The notes under the pieces: generated by a model | Databases searched by the model: none | Told to the model about the DNA's origin: nothing | Seen by the model: the letters and a program-made list of their open reading frames with translations, nothing else | Assembly (NCBI GenBank): GCA_903862955.1 | Contig: CAIPAH010000004.1 | Location: forward strand, 62,001 to 126,000 | DNA length: 64,000 nt | Direction of reading: 5' to 3' | Source: an uncultured Opitutia bacterium | GTDB lineage: Bacteria > Verrucomicrobiota > Verrucomicrobiia > Opitutales > Opitutaceae | Made by a program: the position numbers and the translations under genes | In this document: positions 9,979 through 18,505 of the stretch, one piece after another | Numbering within the stretch: position 1 is the first letter of the stretch | How the letters are laid out: each line of letters starts with the position of its first letter

Positions 9979-10443
9979 ATGCACACTCCCTCGCTCACCC
10001 AGCTCGTGCCGATCCTGCAACTCGCAGTCGGTCCTGTGATCCTCATTTCCGGCGTCGGCCTGCTACTGCTCACGCTCACCAACCGGTTTGGACGCATGCT
10101 CGACCGGTCGCGGACGATCATCCGGGAAATCACCGAGGGCAACCACGCGCCCTCGGTTGTGGCCAATCTCAATGACCAGGTGCAGATCCTGCACCGGCGG
10201 GCGCGCATCCTGCGGCTCTCCATCACCTTCGCGGCGGTGACGGTGCTCTGTGTGGGCGTGCTGATCCTGGGTTTGTTCGTCGCGGCGCTCGGACAGATCG
10301 AGCTGGCGGGGGCCCTCGTGGCGATCTTCTGCGTCGCCATCGTCGGGCTCATCGGGTCGATGCTGGCGTTCATCGCCGACATGAACCTCTCGCTGCGCGC
10401 GGCGCAGCTGGATTGGAAACGGATCGAGCGGACGGACGACTGA
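9979..10443 (+). CDS. DUF2721 membrane protein
   Basis: A 154-residue small membrane protein of the DUF2721 family. One helix near the N-terminus (LAVGPVILISGVGLLLLTL) is followed by the family's polar NRFGRMLDRSRTIIREI segment, then two further helices (ITFAAVTVLCVGVLILGLFVAAL and ALVAIFCVAIVGLIGSMLAFIADM). Function unknown. It is a single gene between DUF4202 and a repeat, with no operon context. Confidence 0.85.
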   Translation: MHTPSLTQLVPILQLAVGPVILISGVGLLLLTLTNRFGRMLDRSRTIIREITEGNHAPSVVANLNDQVQILHRRARILRLSITFAAVTVLCVGVLILGLFVAALGQIELAGALVAIFCVAIVGLIGSMLAFIADMNLSLRAAQLDWKRIERTDD

Positions 10444-10447
10444 GCCG

Positions 10448-10515
10448 GCTCCCGCCTTCGCCGAGCCTACGGCGGGCAGGCCCGCGTTCGCCTAGGCTGG
10501 GGCGGGCAAGCCAGC
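10448..10515. repeat. GC-rich intergenic repeat (CGCC...GGCGGGCA family)
   Basis: Contains two imperfect copies of a CTTCGCCnAGsCTAyGGCGGGCA-like motif (CCGAGCCTACGGCGGGCAGG and CCTAGGCTGGGGCGGGCAAG). A related copy (CCAAGGCTATGGCGGGCACG) lies near 43.36 kb. It sits between convergent genes. Confidence 0.5.
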
Positions 10516-10522
10516 GTCAATT

Positions 10523-12121
10523 TCAATAGACCTGCTCGTCGAGCAGCGCGAAGAGTTCGGCCTCGGTGATGCGCTTCTGCGCCATGGAGTCGCGCTCGCG
10601 GAGCGTGAAGGTCTGCCCGGGCTTTTCGATCGTGTCGAAGTCGATGGTCACGCACCACGGCGTGCCGATTTCGTCCTGGCGGCGATAGCGGCGGCCGATG
10701 GCGCCGGCCTCGTCGTAGAACACGGCGTATTTTCGCTTCAGCTTGGCGTGGAGCGCCTGCGCGACGGCGACGAGCTCGGGCTTGTTCTTGAGCAGTGGGA
10801 GCACGGCGACCTTCACGGGCGCGATGCGTGGCGAGAAGCGGAGGACAGTGCGCTTTTCGACCGCGCCCTTGTCGTCCTTCACGTCCTCCTCGGCGTAGCC
10901 GGCGCAGAGGACGGCGAGCAGGATGCGGTCGACGCCCACGGCGGGCTCGATCACGTGCGGGACAAATTTCTTCTTGGTGCCCTCGTCGAAGATCTCCTGC
11001 GGCTTGCCGCTGGCGTTGGCGTGCTGCGTGAGGTCGTAATTGCCACGGGCGGCGATGCCCCACAGCTCCTGCACGCCGAACGGGTAGGCGAACATGATGT
11101 CGACGGTGCCGCGCGAGTAGAATGCGAGTTTCTCCTTCGGGTGGGTGTGGCGCGAGAGGTGGCTGGCGGGCAGGCCGATGCTTTTCAGCCAGGCTTCGCA
11201 CCAAGTGATCCACTCCTCGTGGCACTTCGCCCAGTCGGCGTCCTCATGGATGAAATATTCCATCTCCATCTGCTCGAACTCGCGCGAGCGAAAGATGAAG
11301 TTGCGCGGCGTGATCTCGTTGCGGAAGGACTTGCCGATTTGCGCGATGCCGAACGGCAGCTTCACACGGCCGGTGTCCCAGACATTCTTGAAGTCGACGA
11401 ACATGCCCTGCGCCGTCTCGGGCCGCAGGTAGGCGATGGCGGACGAGTCGCGCATCGGGCCGACGTGCGTCTCGAACATCATGTTGAACGCGCGCGGCGG
11501 CGTCAGGCTGCCGGGCTCGCCGGTGGCGGGCGACGGGATCAGCACGATCTCGTCGGGCTGGGCCTCGGTCATATCGCGAACTTGCACCGGTTGGAGGCGA
11601 CCACGAATACCCTTTTTTCGTTTTAACTCCTCGGCCTTCTCTTGAAGTTCCGCGGCCGTTTTCTCGCTTTCGAGAGCTGAGACATAGCCAATGGTCGCCA
11701 TTTCCACATCCAGAGTGGTCAAATTCTCACTAGGCGAATTTAGGTCCTGTTTCGTTTCTGTCTTTGGAATCGCGACAATTACCGCGGCGAAGAACAGCTG
11801 GTCGGCGCGGTAGCGCTGCTTCGAGACTTTGCAGTCCACGAGTGGATCGGTGAACCCGGCGACGTGGCCGGACGCCTCCCAGACCTTCGGGTGCATGATG
11901 ATGGAGGACTCGAGGCCGACGACGTCGTCGCGGCGGCGCACCATGTCGTTCCACCAGCAGTCGCGGATGTTCTTTTTCAGCTCGGCGCCGAGCGGGCCGT
12001 AGTCGAAGAAGCCGTTGAACCCGCCGTAGATCTCGGAGGACTGGAAAATGAAGCCGCGGCGCTTCGCGAGCGCGACAATGGCGTCCATGGAGACGGCGGC
12101 GAGAGCGGGGGAGTCGGACAT
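10523..12121 (-). CDS. glyQS: Glycine--tRNA ligase (single-chain, class II)
   Basis: Charges tRNA-Gly. The dimeric type GlyRS (532 residues from MSDSPALAA, chosen 22 codons into the track ORF because homology begins there). Class II motifs are visible: [18 protein letters not shown] at the N-terminus, [41 protein letters not shown], and [14 protein letters not shown], followed by the anticodon-binding domain ([10 protein letters not shown]... [10 protein letters not shown]). Residues about 112-182 include a lower-GC stretch, with a segment ([18 protein letters not shown]) that looks like an insertion in an otherwise conserved domain. Flanked by a long palindrome upstream. Confidence 0.95.
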   Translation of the reverse strand: MSDSPALAAVSMDAIVALAKRRGFIFQSSEIYGGFNGFFDYGPLGAELKKNIRDCWWNDMVRRRDDVVGLESSIIMHPKVWEASGHVAGFTDPLVDCKVSKQRYRADQLFFAAVIVAIPKTETKQDLNSPSENLTTLDVEMATIGYVSALESEKTAAELQEKAEELKRKKGIRGRLQPVQVRDMTEAQPDEIVLIPSPATGEPGSLTPPRAFNMMFETHVGPMRDSSAIAYLRPETAQGMFVDFKNVWDTGRVKLPFGIAQIGKSFRNEITPRNFIFRSREFEQMEMEYFIHEDADWAKCHEEWITWCEAWLKSIGLPASHLSRHTHPKEKLAFYSRGTVDIMFAYPFGVQELWGIAARGNYDLTQHANASGKPQEIFDEGTKKKFVPHVIEPAVGVDRILLAVLCAGYAEEDVKDDKGAVEKRTVLRFSPRIAPVKVAVLPLLKNKPELVAVAQALHAKLKRKYAVFYDEAGAIGRRYRRQDEIGTPWCVTIDFDTIEKPGQTFTLRERDSMAQKRITEAELFALLDEQVY

Positions 12122-12163
12122 AGCCCGCCAGAGATGGCGACTGCCCCGGCGGGGGTCAATTTT

Positions 12164-12358
12164 AACCACGAAACCCACGGCAGACACAAAAGGGGCCCAA
12201 TCCCGATCCTTTGCCCGCGAATAGCGCGAATTTACGCGAAGGGTCAGGACTGAACACTATGTGCGGTTTGGGTTCGGAAACATTCGCGCAGATTCGCGCT
12301 ATTCGCGGGCCAAAACCATTCTGACTTGGGTTTCGTGTGCTTCGTGCTTTTCGTGGTG
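12164..12358. repeat. Long nested inverted repeat (ACCACGAAA / CCCGCGAATAGCGCGAA)
   Basis: Nested palindrome filling the glyQS-AKR divergent gap. The outer arms are AACCACGAAACCCACG and TTCGTGCTTTTCGTGGT; the inner arms are GCCCGCGAATAGCGCGAA and TTCGCGCTATTCGCGGGC. A related outer family recurs at 14.3 kb and a related inner family at 40.9 kb. Confidence 0.75.
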
Positions 12359-12364
12359 GAAATC

Positions 12365-13300
12365 ATGCAGCTACGCCCGCTTGGCCGCACCGGTCTCCAG
12401 GTTTCCGCCGTCGGCTTCGGCGGTTCGCCCATTGGCGGGGTGTTTCGGCCGGTCTCCACCGCGGAGGCCGACGCCACCGTGCAGGCGGCGCTCGATGCGG
12501 GGATCAACTACTTCGACACCGCGCCGTACTACGCGGCGACGGTCGCGGAGAGCGTGCTCGGAAACGCGCTGACGGGCGTGCCGCGCGAGCGTTACGTGAT
12601 GGCGACGAAGGTCGGACGTTATGGGAAGGACGATTTTGATTTCTCCGCGTCGCGCGTTGTCCGCAGCGTGGACGAGAGTCTCGCGCGCCTGCGCTGTGGC
12701 CATATCGACGTGATCCAGGTGCATGACCTGGAATTCGGTTCGCTGGCGCAGGTGGAGAACGAGACGCTGCCGGCGCTCGATCGGCTGCGCGCGACGGGCA
12801 AGGTCCGCCACCTCGGCATCACCGGCCTGCCGCTGGCGGCGCTGCGCCGGGTGCGGCATCGGGCGGAGCCGCTGGTGGACACCGTGCTGAGCTACTGCCA
12901 CGGCACGCTCAACGACACGACCTTCCTGCCGTTTGCCGCGGAACTACGCACGTCGGGCGTGGGCGTTATCAACGCCGCGCCGCTCGCGATGGAGCTGCTG
13001 ACGCGCCGCGGCCCACAGGACTGGCATCCGGCGCCGCCGGCGTTGCGCGCGGCCTGTGCGGAGGCCGCGGCTTATTGCAACGAACGCGGCGCGGATCTGG
13101 CCGACCTCGCGTTGAGCTACGCCTTCAGCCTGCCGGGCATCGATTCGACTATCATTGGACTGGCGAGCGTGGCGCAGGTGCAGAGTGCCGTCGCCTGTGC
13201 GGCGCGACGCCCCGATCCGGCGCTGCTCGCCGGTGTGCAGGCGTTGCTCGCTTCCGTGCAGGGTGTGAGCTGGCATACCGGCCGGCCCGAAAACCACTGA
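12365..13300 (+). CDS. Aldo/keto reductase (L-galactose/L-fucose dehydrogenase-like)
   Basis: NAD(P)-dependent (beta/alpha)8 oxidoreductase, 311 residues from MQLRPLGRTGL (the family's usual start; the longer track start is unsupported). The catalytic tetrad is visible: Asp51 and Tyr56 in FDTAPYYAA, Lys82 in MATKVGRYG and His120 in DVIQVHDLEF. The overall sequence resembles the L-galactose/L-fucose dehydrogenase branch. It ends 3 bp before the alcohol dehydrogenase start, so the two are one transcription unit, likely for sugar or sugar-acid oxidation alongside the GH2 enzyme downstream. Confidence 0.85.
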   Translation: MQLRPLGRTGLQVSAVGFGGSPIGGVFRPVSTAEADATVQAALDAGINYFDTAPYYAATVAESVLGNALTGVPRERYVMATKVGRYGKDDFDFSASRVVRSVDESLARLRCGHIDVIQVHDLEFGSLAQVENETLPALDRLRATGKVRHLGITGLPLAALRRVRHRAEPLVDTVLSYCHGTLNDTTFLPFAAELRTSGVGVINAAPLAMELLTRRGPQDWHPAPPALRAACAEAAAYCNERGADLADLALSYAFSLPGIDSTIIGLASVAQVQSAVACAARRPDPALLAGVQALLASVQGVSWHTGRPENH

Positions 13301-13303
13301 ACC

Positions 13304-14317
13304 ATGCAGACGCTCATCCTGAACCAGCCGGGTGAATTGGTCCTCGGGGACACCCCTGCGCCGGGCGCGCCGGGACCGGGGGAAGCGCTCGTGCGCGTGC
13401 ACTGCAGCGGCGTGTGCGGCACGGACCTGCATGCGTATGCGGGCAACCAGCCGTATTTCACTTATCCGCGGATTCCGGGCCACGAGTTGGGCGTCGAAGT
13501 GCTGGCGGTGGGCGCGGACGTGACGAACGTGCGCGTGGGCCATCGCTGCGCCGTGGAGCCGTATTTGAGTTGCGGACGCTGCATTGCCTGCCGGCGCGGG
13601 CGGACGAATTGCTGCGAGACATTGAAAGTGCTCGGCGTGCACGTGGACGGGGGCTGGCGCGGCGAGATGATCGTGCCGGCGGTGAAGCTGCACCGCTCGA
13701 CGAAACTCAGCTTCGAGCAACTGGCGCTGGTTGAGACGCTGGGCATTGGTGCCCATGCGGTGGGACGCGGTGCACCGGAGCGGGGCGAGTCCACGCTCGT
13801 GGTCGGCGCCGGCCCCATCGGGTTGGCGGTGGCGCAATTTGCAGTGGAGGCGGGTGCGAAAGTGACGGTGCTCGACGTGAGTGAGACGCGGCGGGCCTTC
13901 GCGGCCCGCTGGCTGGGCGTCAACGCGCTCGACGGCCGCGGGCTGACGCCCGAGGCGCTGCGCACGGCGTTGGGCGGCGACCTGCCCACGCTGGTGTTCG
14001 ATGCCACCGGCAATCCGGCGTCGATGCGGCAGGCGTTTCTCTGGCCGGCGCAGAGTGGCCGGATCGTGTTCGCGAGCCTGGTGCAGGGGGAGATTGCGTT
14101 CGACGACCCGAATTTTCACCGGCGGGAACTCACCGTACACGCGACGCGCAACAGCACGCCGGCTGAGTTTCGGCGCGTCATCGCGCTGATCGAGTCCGGC
14201 CGGATCGACACCGCGCCGTGGGTCACGCACCGCGCCCCGCTGGCGGAAGTGCCGAAAGTCTTCGCGAGCTGGACGAAGCCCGAGACCGGCGTCGTCAAGG
14301 CGATGATCGGGCTGTGA
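13304..14317 (+). CDS. Zinc-dependent medium-chain alcohol/sugar-acid dehydrogenase
   Basis: MDR-superfamily dehydrogenase (337 residues). Catalytic zinc ligands are visible as Cys38 in GVCGTDLH and His60-Glu61 in PGHELG; the structural zinc lobe is the CGRCIACRRGRTNCC cluster. The Rossmann signature VVGAGPIGLAVAQFA follows. This layout is shared by sorbitol, threonine and galactonate dehydrogenases; the partner AKR suggests a polyol, aldonate or uronate-type substrate, but this is inference. It is translationally close to the AKR upstream and followed by a long palindrome before the GH2 gene. Confidence 0.87.
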   Translation: MQTLILNQPGELVLGDTPAPGAPGPGEALVRVHCSGVCGTDLHAYAGNQPYFTYPRIPGHELGVEVLAVGADVTNVRVGHRCAVEPYLSCGRCIACRRGRTNCCETLKVLGVHVDGGWRGEMIVPAVKLHRSTKLSFEQLALVETLGIGAHAVGRGAPERGESTLVVGAGPIGLAVAQFAVEAGAKVTVLDVSETRRAFAARWLGVNALDGRGLTPEALRTALGGDLPTLVFDATGNPASMRQAFLWPAQSGRIVFASLVQGEIAFDDPNFHRRELTVHATRNSTPAEFRRVIALIESGRIDTAPWVTHRAPLAEVPKVFASWTKPETGVVKAMIGL

Positions 14318-14330
14318 CCACGGAAGTTGT

Positions 14331-14485
14331 CACCACGAAATACACGAAAGGTTTGGCCCACGGAACACACGGAACCGGACCCTCTTCGGATTGGCTCAGC
14401 GATTTTCCGGTTCCGTGTCATCCGTGTGTTCCGTGGGCTCATCTTCCGGAGTTCGACTTTTCGTGTATTTCGTGTGTCTCGTGGT
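14331..14485. repeat. Long nested inverted repeat (ACCACGAAATACACGAAA)
   Basis: The outer arms ACCACGAAATACACGAAA and TTTCGTGTATTTCGTG...TCGTGGT flank inner arms CCCACGGAACACACGGAACC and GGTTCCGTG...TGTTCCGTGGG. It fills almost the whole gap between the dehydrogenase and GH2 genes, and could fold into a very long hairpin. Confidence 0.85.
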
Positions 14486-14499
14486 GAACTCTCCTCCCC

Positions 14500-16347
14500 A
14501 TGGCTAAATCGCCCGCTGTTCCCCGCCCCGAGTATCCGCGTCCGCAGCTCGTCCGCCGCGACTGGCTCTGCCTCAACGGCCGCTGGCAGTTCGAGGTCGA
14601 CCAGGGCGACAGCGGGCTCGACCGCGGCCTGCTCGGGCGCGCGCTGAAGGACACCATCAACGTGCCCTTTTGCCCGGAGTCGAAGCTCTCGGGCGTGGAG
14701 AACACGGATTATCTGAACGCCGTGTGGTATCGCCGCGAGGTCACGATCCCGCGCGCGTGGCAGGGCCGGCGGATCCTGCTGAATTTCCAGGCGTGCGACT
14801 ACGACACATTCGTCTGGGCGAACGGCGTGGAAGTCGGCCGGCACCGCGGGGGAATGACGCCGTTCAGCTGCGACCTCACGGCCGTGGTGCAGCCCGGCAA
14901 GAAGGTCACACTGGTCGTGCGGGCGCGGGACAACCCCCGCGAGTCCGTGCCCTCGGGCAAGCAGTCGTGGGTGTTCGAGAATTCCGGCTGCCACTACACA
15001 CGCACCACCGGCATCTGGCAGACGGTGTGGCTGGAACCGGTAGCGCAGCGGGCGCACCTGCAGCGACCGAAGATCGTGCCGGACCTCGCGCATGGGCGGT
15101 TTTTGATCGAGCAGCCCGTGACGGGCGCGCAGGCGGGGCTGACCTACCGTGCGCGGCTGCACGACCGGCTGGGCTACATCAGCGAGACGGAATGCGTGTG
15201 TGGTTCGGGCTTTTATCCGCGCCTTGAACTCGTCATCCCCGACGCGCGCCAGCACCTCTGGAGTCCCGAGGATCCGCATCTCTACGATCTGGAACTGGAG
15301 CTCGTGGACACCGACACCGGCGAGCTCGTGGACGCGGTGAAGAGCTACGCCGGCCTGCGCAGTGTCTGCATTGACGGCTTCGCGGTGAAACTGAACGGCC
15401 GTCCGCTCTTCCAGCGGCTCGTGCTCGACCAGGGTTATTATCCCGACGGGATACTGACCGCGCCGAGCGACGCCGCGCTGGTGCGGGACATCAAACTTTC
15501 CCTGGCCGCCGGCTTCAACGGCGCGCGGCTGCACCAAAAGGTGTTCGAGGAGCGGTTTCTCTACCACTGCGACCGGCTCGGTTACCTCGTGTGGGGCGAG
15601 TTCAGTGATTGGGGCCTCGCGGGCCGGGCGGCGGTGCGCGGCTGGGTCGCTGACGGCAAGGGCGGCTACGTCCGCGGCGGCAACCACATTGGCAACGAGT
15701 ATCCGGCGGGCTACATCACGCAGTGGCTGGAGGCACTGCAGCGCGACTTCAACCACCCGGCAATCGTCGGCTGGTGTCCGCTCAATGAGAGCGAGAGCCG
15801 GCAGGACGAGCGCAACACGACGCACGACGACGTGATGCGCGCGATGTTCCTCGCGGCGAAACTCTACGACACGACGCGCCCGGTGTTGGACGTGTCCGGG
15901 TACTGTCACCGCTTGTCGGAAAGCGACATCTACGACGCGCACGACTACGACCAGGATCCGAAGACCTTCGCGGTGCGCCACGCGGCGCTGATGCAGGACC
16001 AGCCCTGGGGCAACTCATCGCCGGTGCACAGCTCGATTCCTTGGCACGGCCAGCCGTATTTCCTGAGCGAGTTCGGCGGCATCTGGTGGAATCCCCGCGC
16101 CAAGCCCGGCGATCCGTCGTGGGGCTACGGCGCGCGGCCCAAGTCCATCGGGGAGTTCTACACGCGCTTCGAGAAACTCTGCCGCGTGCTGCTCGATCAC
16201 CCGCGGATGTTCGGCTACTGCTACACGCAGCTGACGGACGTCTACCAGGAGCAGAACGGCATCTTTTTCTTCAATCGGAAGGGCAAGTTCGACCTGCGGC
16301 GGATCCGCGCGGCGCAGCAGCGGCCGGCCGCGATCGAGAAAACCTGA
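14500..16347 (+). CDS. Glycoside hydrolase family 2 protein
   Basis: GH2 (beta-galactosidase/glucuronidase/mannosidase clan) enzyme, 615 residues. The N-terminal sugar-binding jelly roll is recognisable (RRDWLCLNGRWQFEVDQG, YRREVTIP, FWANGVEVGRH-like), then the immunoglobulin-like domain and a TIM barrel. The probable acid/base is Glu430 in GWCPLNESES and the nucleophile Glu524 in FLSEFGGIWW. No signal peptide is seen, so it is probably cytoplasmic and acts on imported oligosaccharides. The preceding dehydrogenases may process the released sugar. Substrate specificity cannot be read off. Confidence 0.88.
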   Translation: MAKSPAVPRPEYPRPQLVRRDWLCLNGRWQFEVDQGDSGLDRGLLGRALKDTINVPFCPESKLSGVENTDYLNAVWYRREVTIPRAWQGRRILLNFQACDYDTFVWANGVEVGRHRGGMTPFSCDLTAVVQPGKKVTLVVRARDNPRESVPSGKQSWVFENSGCHYTRTTGIWQTVWLEPVAQRAHLQRPKIVPDLAHGRFLIEQPVTGAQAGLTYRARLHDRLGYISETECVCGSGFYPRLELVIPDARQHLWSPEDPHLYDLELELVDTDTGELVDAVKSYAGLRSVCIDGFAVKLNGRPLFQRLVLDQGYYPDGILTAPSDAALVRDIKLSLAAGFNGARLHQKVFEERFLYHCDRLGYLVWGEFSDWGLAGRAAVRGWVADGKGGYVRGGNHIGNEYPAGYITQWLEALQRDFNHPAIVGWCPLNESESRQDERNTTHDDVMRAMFLAAKLYDTTRPVLDVSGYCHRLSESDIYDAHDYDQDPKTFAVRHAALMQDQPWGNSSPVHSSIPWHGQPYFLSEFGGIWWNPRAKPGDPSWGYGARPKSIGEFYTRFEKLCRVLLDHPRMFGYCYTQLTDVYQEQNGIFFFNRKGKFDLRRIRAAQQRPAAIEKT

Positions 16348-16364
16348 ATGGCCGCGCCCGTGTC

Positions 16365-17156
16365 TCAGCGGGCCGGCCAGGTGAGCGCGATTAGGCCGAC
16401 GTAGGCCACGCCGATTCCTGCCTCGAGGAAACCCACGCGACGCGCCGGCCAGGCCGGGCGCAACGGCGTGACGAGGAAGATCGTCCGCGCGAGCAGCACA
16501 GCCGCGAGGACGGACGCGGTCCACGGGGCGAGGTGCAGTCTTGCGAGCGCGAGCAGTCCCAGCAACGCGAGTACGGCCGCAAAGATGGACCAGAGCGGGT
16601 GGGCCGAACCACCTTTGTTCAGCCGCAGGTAGGTGCGCACCGTGAGCACAGTGGGGAAATTACGCGCCAGCATCACGCCAGCCAGGGCCAACGCCGGTGC
16701 CGTCGGCCAGTGGGCGAGCGTGGCGAGGGCGGCGGGCAGCACGGCAAACGCGGCGCTGCCTGAAAGCTCGGCGGCGGCGGCGCGCATTTCGTTCTGCCGG
16801 TCGAAATAGAGAAACAGCGCCCCCGGCGGGATCGCGAGCAGCAGCGGCCAGAGCGCGGCGGTTCCGCCGAGCAGCCAGGCGGCGAGCAGGCCGAGCGCGC
16901 TGAGCGCTGCGAGCAAAAGGCTGACGCCGCGCGCGCCGGGTCGTGGAGGATTGCCGCCGGGGGCAAGCATGAGCTTGAGGGGTCGACGCAGCAGGAAGGC
17001 CGACGCGGCCGACACGGCCAGCGCCACGCCGGCTACCGATGGCGCCACAAGCAAGCCCAGTGCCAGCGGTTCCAGCGCGAGCGACCACGACCCGTGTTCC
17101 CGCGGCAGGTAGACAGAGCCGCGGGGCGTCGGAGCGGGGGCAGGGGGCGGAGTCAT
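16365..17156 (-). CDS. YwiC-like family membrane protein
   Basis: A 263-residue polytopic protein (about 8 hydrophobic segments). It opens with the family hallmark YLPREHGSWSLALEPLALGLLVAP. Mid-protein segments such as LLLAALSALGLLAAWLLGG and LLLAIPPGALFLYFDRQNE agree with YwiC-like proteins, whose function is not established. It is convergent with GH2 and divergent from the AraC regulator. The C-terminal half is Ala/Leu-rich with little else to assign. Confidence 0.8.
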   Translation of the reverse strand: MTPPPAPAPTPRGSVYLPREHGSWSLALEPLALGLLVAPSVAGVALAVSAASAFLLRRPLKLMLAPGGNPPRPGARGVSLLLAALSALGLLAAWLLGGTAALWPLLLAIPPGALFLYFDRQNEMRAAAAELSGSAAFAVLPAALATLAHWPTAPALALAGVMLARNFPTVLTVRTYLRLNKGGSAHPLWSIFAAVLALLGLLALARLHLAPWTASVLAAVLLARTIFLVTPLRPAWPARRVGFLEAGIGVAYVGLIALTWPAR

Positions 17157-17272
17157 GGCGATGAGAGCAGCGCGGATTCTGACCGGGCGCCTTGACCCGC
17201 GTCAAACCGGGGCGCCTTCGGATTGAAACCATTGCCAGCAGACAAATTCCCGCAAAGGTTGGCCCCTGCGCC

Positions 17273-18073
17273 ATGGCGAAGACGGCAAACGATTTTCCCG
17301 CAGTGTCGGTCAATCCGATCCAGCCCTACGATCGCATCCGGGAACTTTATCTTTACGAGGAGCCGGCGCTGCTGGCGTCCATCCAGCGGGGCGACCGCAA
17401 ACAGGCCACGCGCATCATCAACCTCATCCTGCTGCACATCTACAGCGCGGGGGCGGAGCGGAGCGAATTGCTGAAGGGGCTGCTGCTCGAGCTGGTGGTC
17501 ATGATGTCGCGCGCCGCAGTCGAGGCGGGGGCGCCGCAGTCGGAGGTGCTGGGCTTGCGCTACCGCCACCTTACAGAGCTCGCGGCGATTTCCGACGACG
17601 AGCAGTTGTCGCGCTGGTTGAAGGAGGCGGTGGTGCGGATCTTTGACGCGGTGGAGCGGTGTCGGGCCGGCAGCGTGCCGCAACCGGTGCGCAAGGCACT
17701 GGACGTCATCCGCGCCGGCGCCGGCAGTGCGCTGACGCGCGAGCACGTCGCCCGGCAGGCCGGCGTCTCGCCGCGCGTGCTGGCCGAGTTGCTCAAGGAA
17801 CGCACCGGGCGCTCGTTCACCGAACTCCTGCGCGAGGCGCGCATCGAGCGCGCGTGCGAATTGCTGGTGAAAACCGAGATGACGGTGGCGGCGATCGCGT
17901 TCGACTCGGGCTTTTGCGACCAGAGTTACTTCACGCACGTTTTCCAAAGCCTGAAAAAGACCACTCCCCGGCAATACCGCATCGCGGGCCAGGGCCAGCC
18001 GGCGCCGCCGGCCAAGGATGACGTTCCGAATCCCAAGAAGGCGGGTCGGGCGGCGGTGTCAGGGAAGACCTGA
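17273..18073 (+). CDS. AraC-family transcriptional regulator, PocR-like but lacking the N-terminal PocR sensor domain
   Basis: DNA-binding regulator, 267 residues from MAKTANDF. The N-terminal part (YLYEEPALLASIQRGDRKQATRIINLILLHIY... ELVVMMSRAAVEAGAPQSEVLGL) corresponds to the linker region that in PocR-type regulators follows the ligand domain; no PocR domain precedes it here. The C-terminal AraC double helix-turn-helix is clear (LTREHVARQAGVSPRVLAELLKERTG... VAAIAFDSGFCDQSYFTHVFQSLKKTTPRQYR). PocR controls cobalamin and propanediol genes in enterobacteria. Here the gene lies immediately upstream of the one-carbon operon on the same strand, making that operon a candidate target. Confidence 0.85.
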   Translation: MAKTANDFPAVSVNPIQPYDRIRELYLYEEPALLASIQRGDRKQATRIINLILLHIYSAGAERSELLKGLLLELVVMMSRAAVEAGAPQSEVLGLRYRHLTELAAISDDEQLSRWLKEAVVRIFDAVERCRAGSVPQPVRKALDVIRAGAGSALTREHVARQAGVSPRVLAELLKERTGRSFTELLREARIERACELLVKTEMTVAAIAFDSGFCDQSYFTHVFQSLKKTTPRQYRIAGQGQPAPPAKDDVPNPKKAGRAAVSGKT

Positions 18074-18505
18074 GGCGAGGTCGGGGTAAAAGAGGGACTT
18101 AAGCGCGAAGGCGCAAAGACGCGATGCCGGACAGGGCAAGTTGCGGGTGTTAATTTATGCAAAACAATAGGTTAAGTAGCATTGTTGGATCGGGTCATGG
18201 GGCGTTTCTTGTTCTTATCACAACTTTCTTCCCTTGAATACTTTGCACGATTTGGGCGAAACCATGTGCGGTTTGGAAGTGTTCGAATTAGGTGGTTCTA
18301 ATGAGCGCTAGTGGATGTTCTAACTCGTTATAGGAAAAGAGGATTTGGTTAATTGGATTTCGTCAAAAAAGCCCCGCCTCGAATCACCAAAGATAGGTTT
18401 CAGAACACAAGACCCGAAAACGGGGTTCGGGTAGGCTCTTTCCGTGAACAACCCCGCACCCCAAACCAAGCTGTCCCGGACGGCGGCGTCGGCTACTCAC
18501 GACCT
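18074..18505. promoter_or_regulatory. 432-bp AT-richer intergenic region upstream of the one-carbon operon
   Basis: No gene is supported here; the track extension of the MTHFR ORF into this stretch has atypical composition. It begins with a half-copy of the GCGCGAAGGCGCAAAGACGCG repeat type and then turns AT-rich, as expected for promoters. It holds TAACTCGTTATAGGAAAA (18321-18338), a near match to a site at 57.29 kb, followed by ATTTCGTC. I could not recognise a SAM, SAH, THF or cobalamin riboswitch. It presumably carries the operon promoter and any AraC operator. Confidence 0.4.

Noticed and set aside
18074-18505. Riboswitch (SAM, SAH, THF or cobalamin type) upstream of the one-carbon operon
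   Set aside because: No conserved aptamer core could be recognised by eye; a covariance-model search would be decisive.
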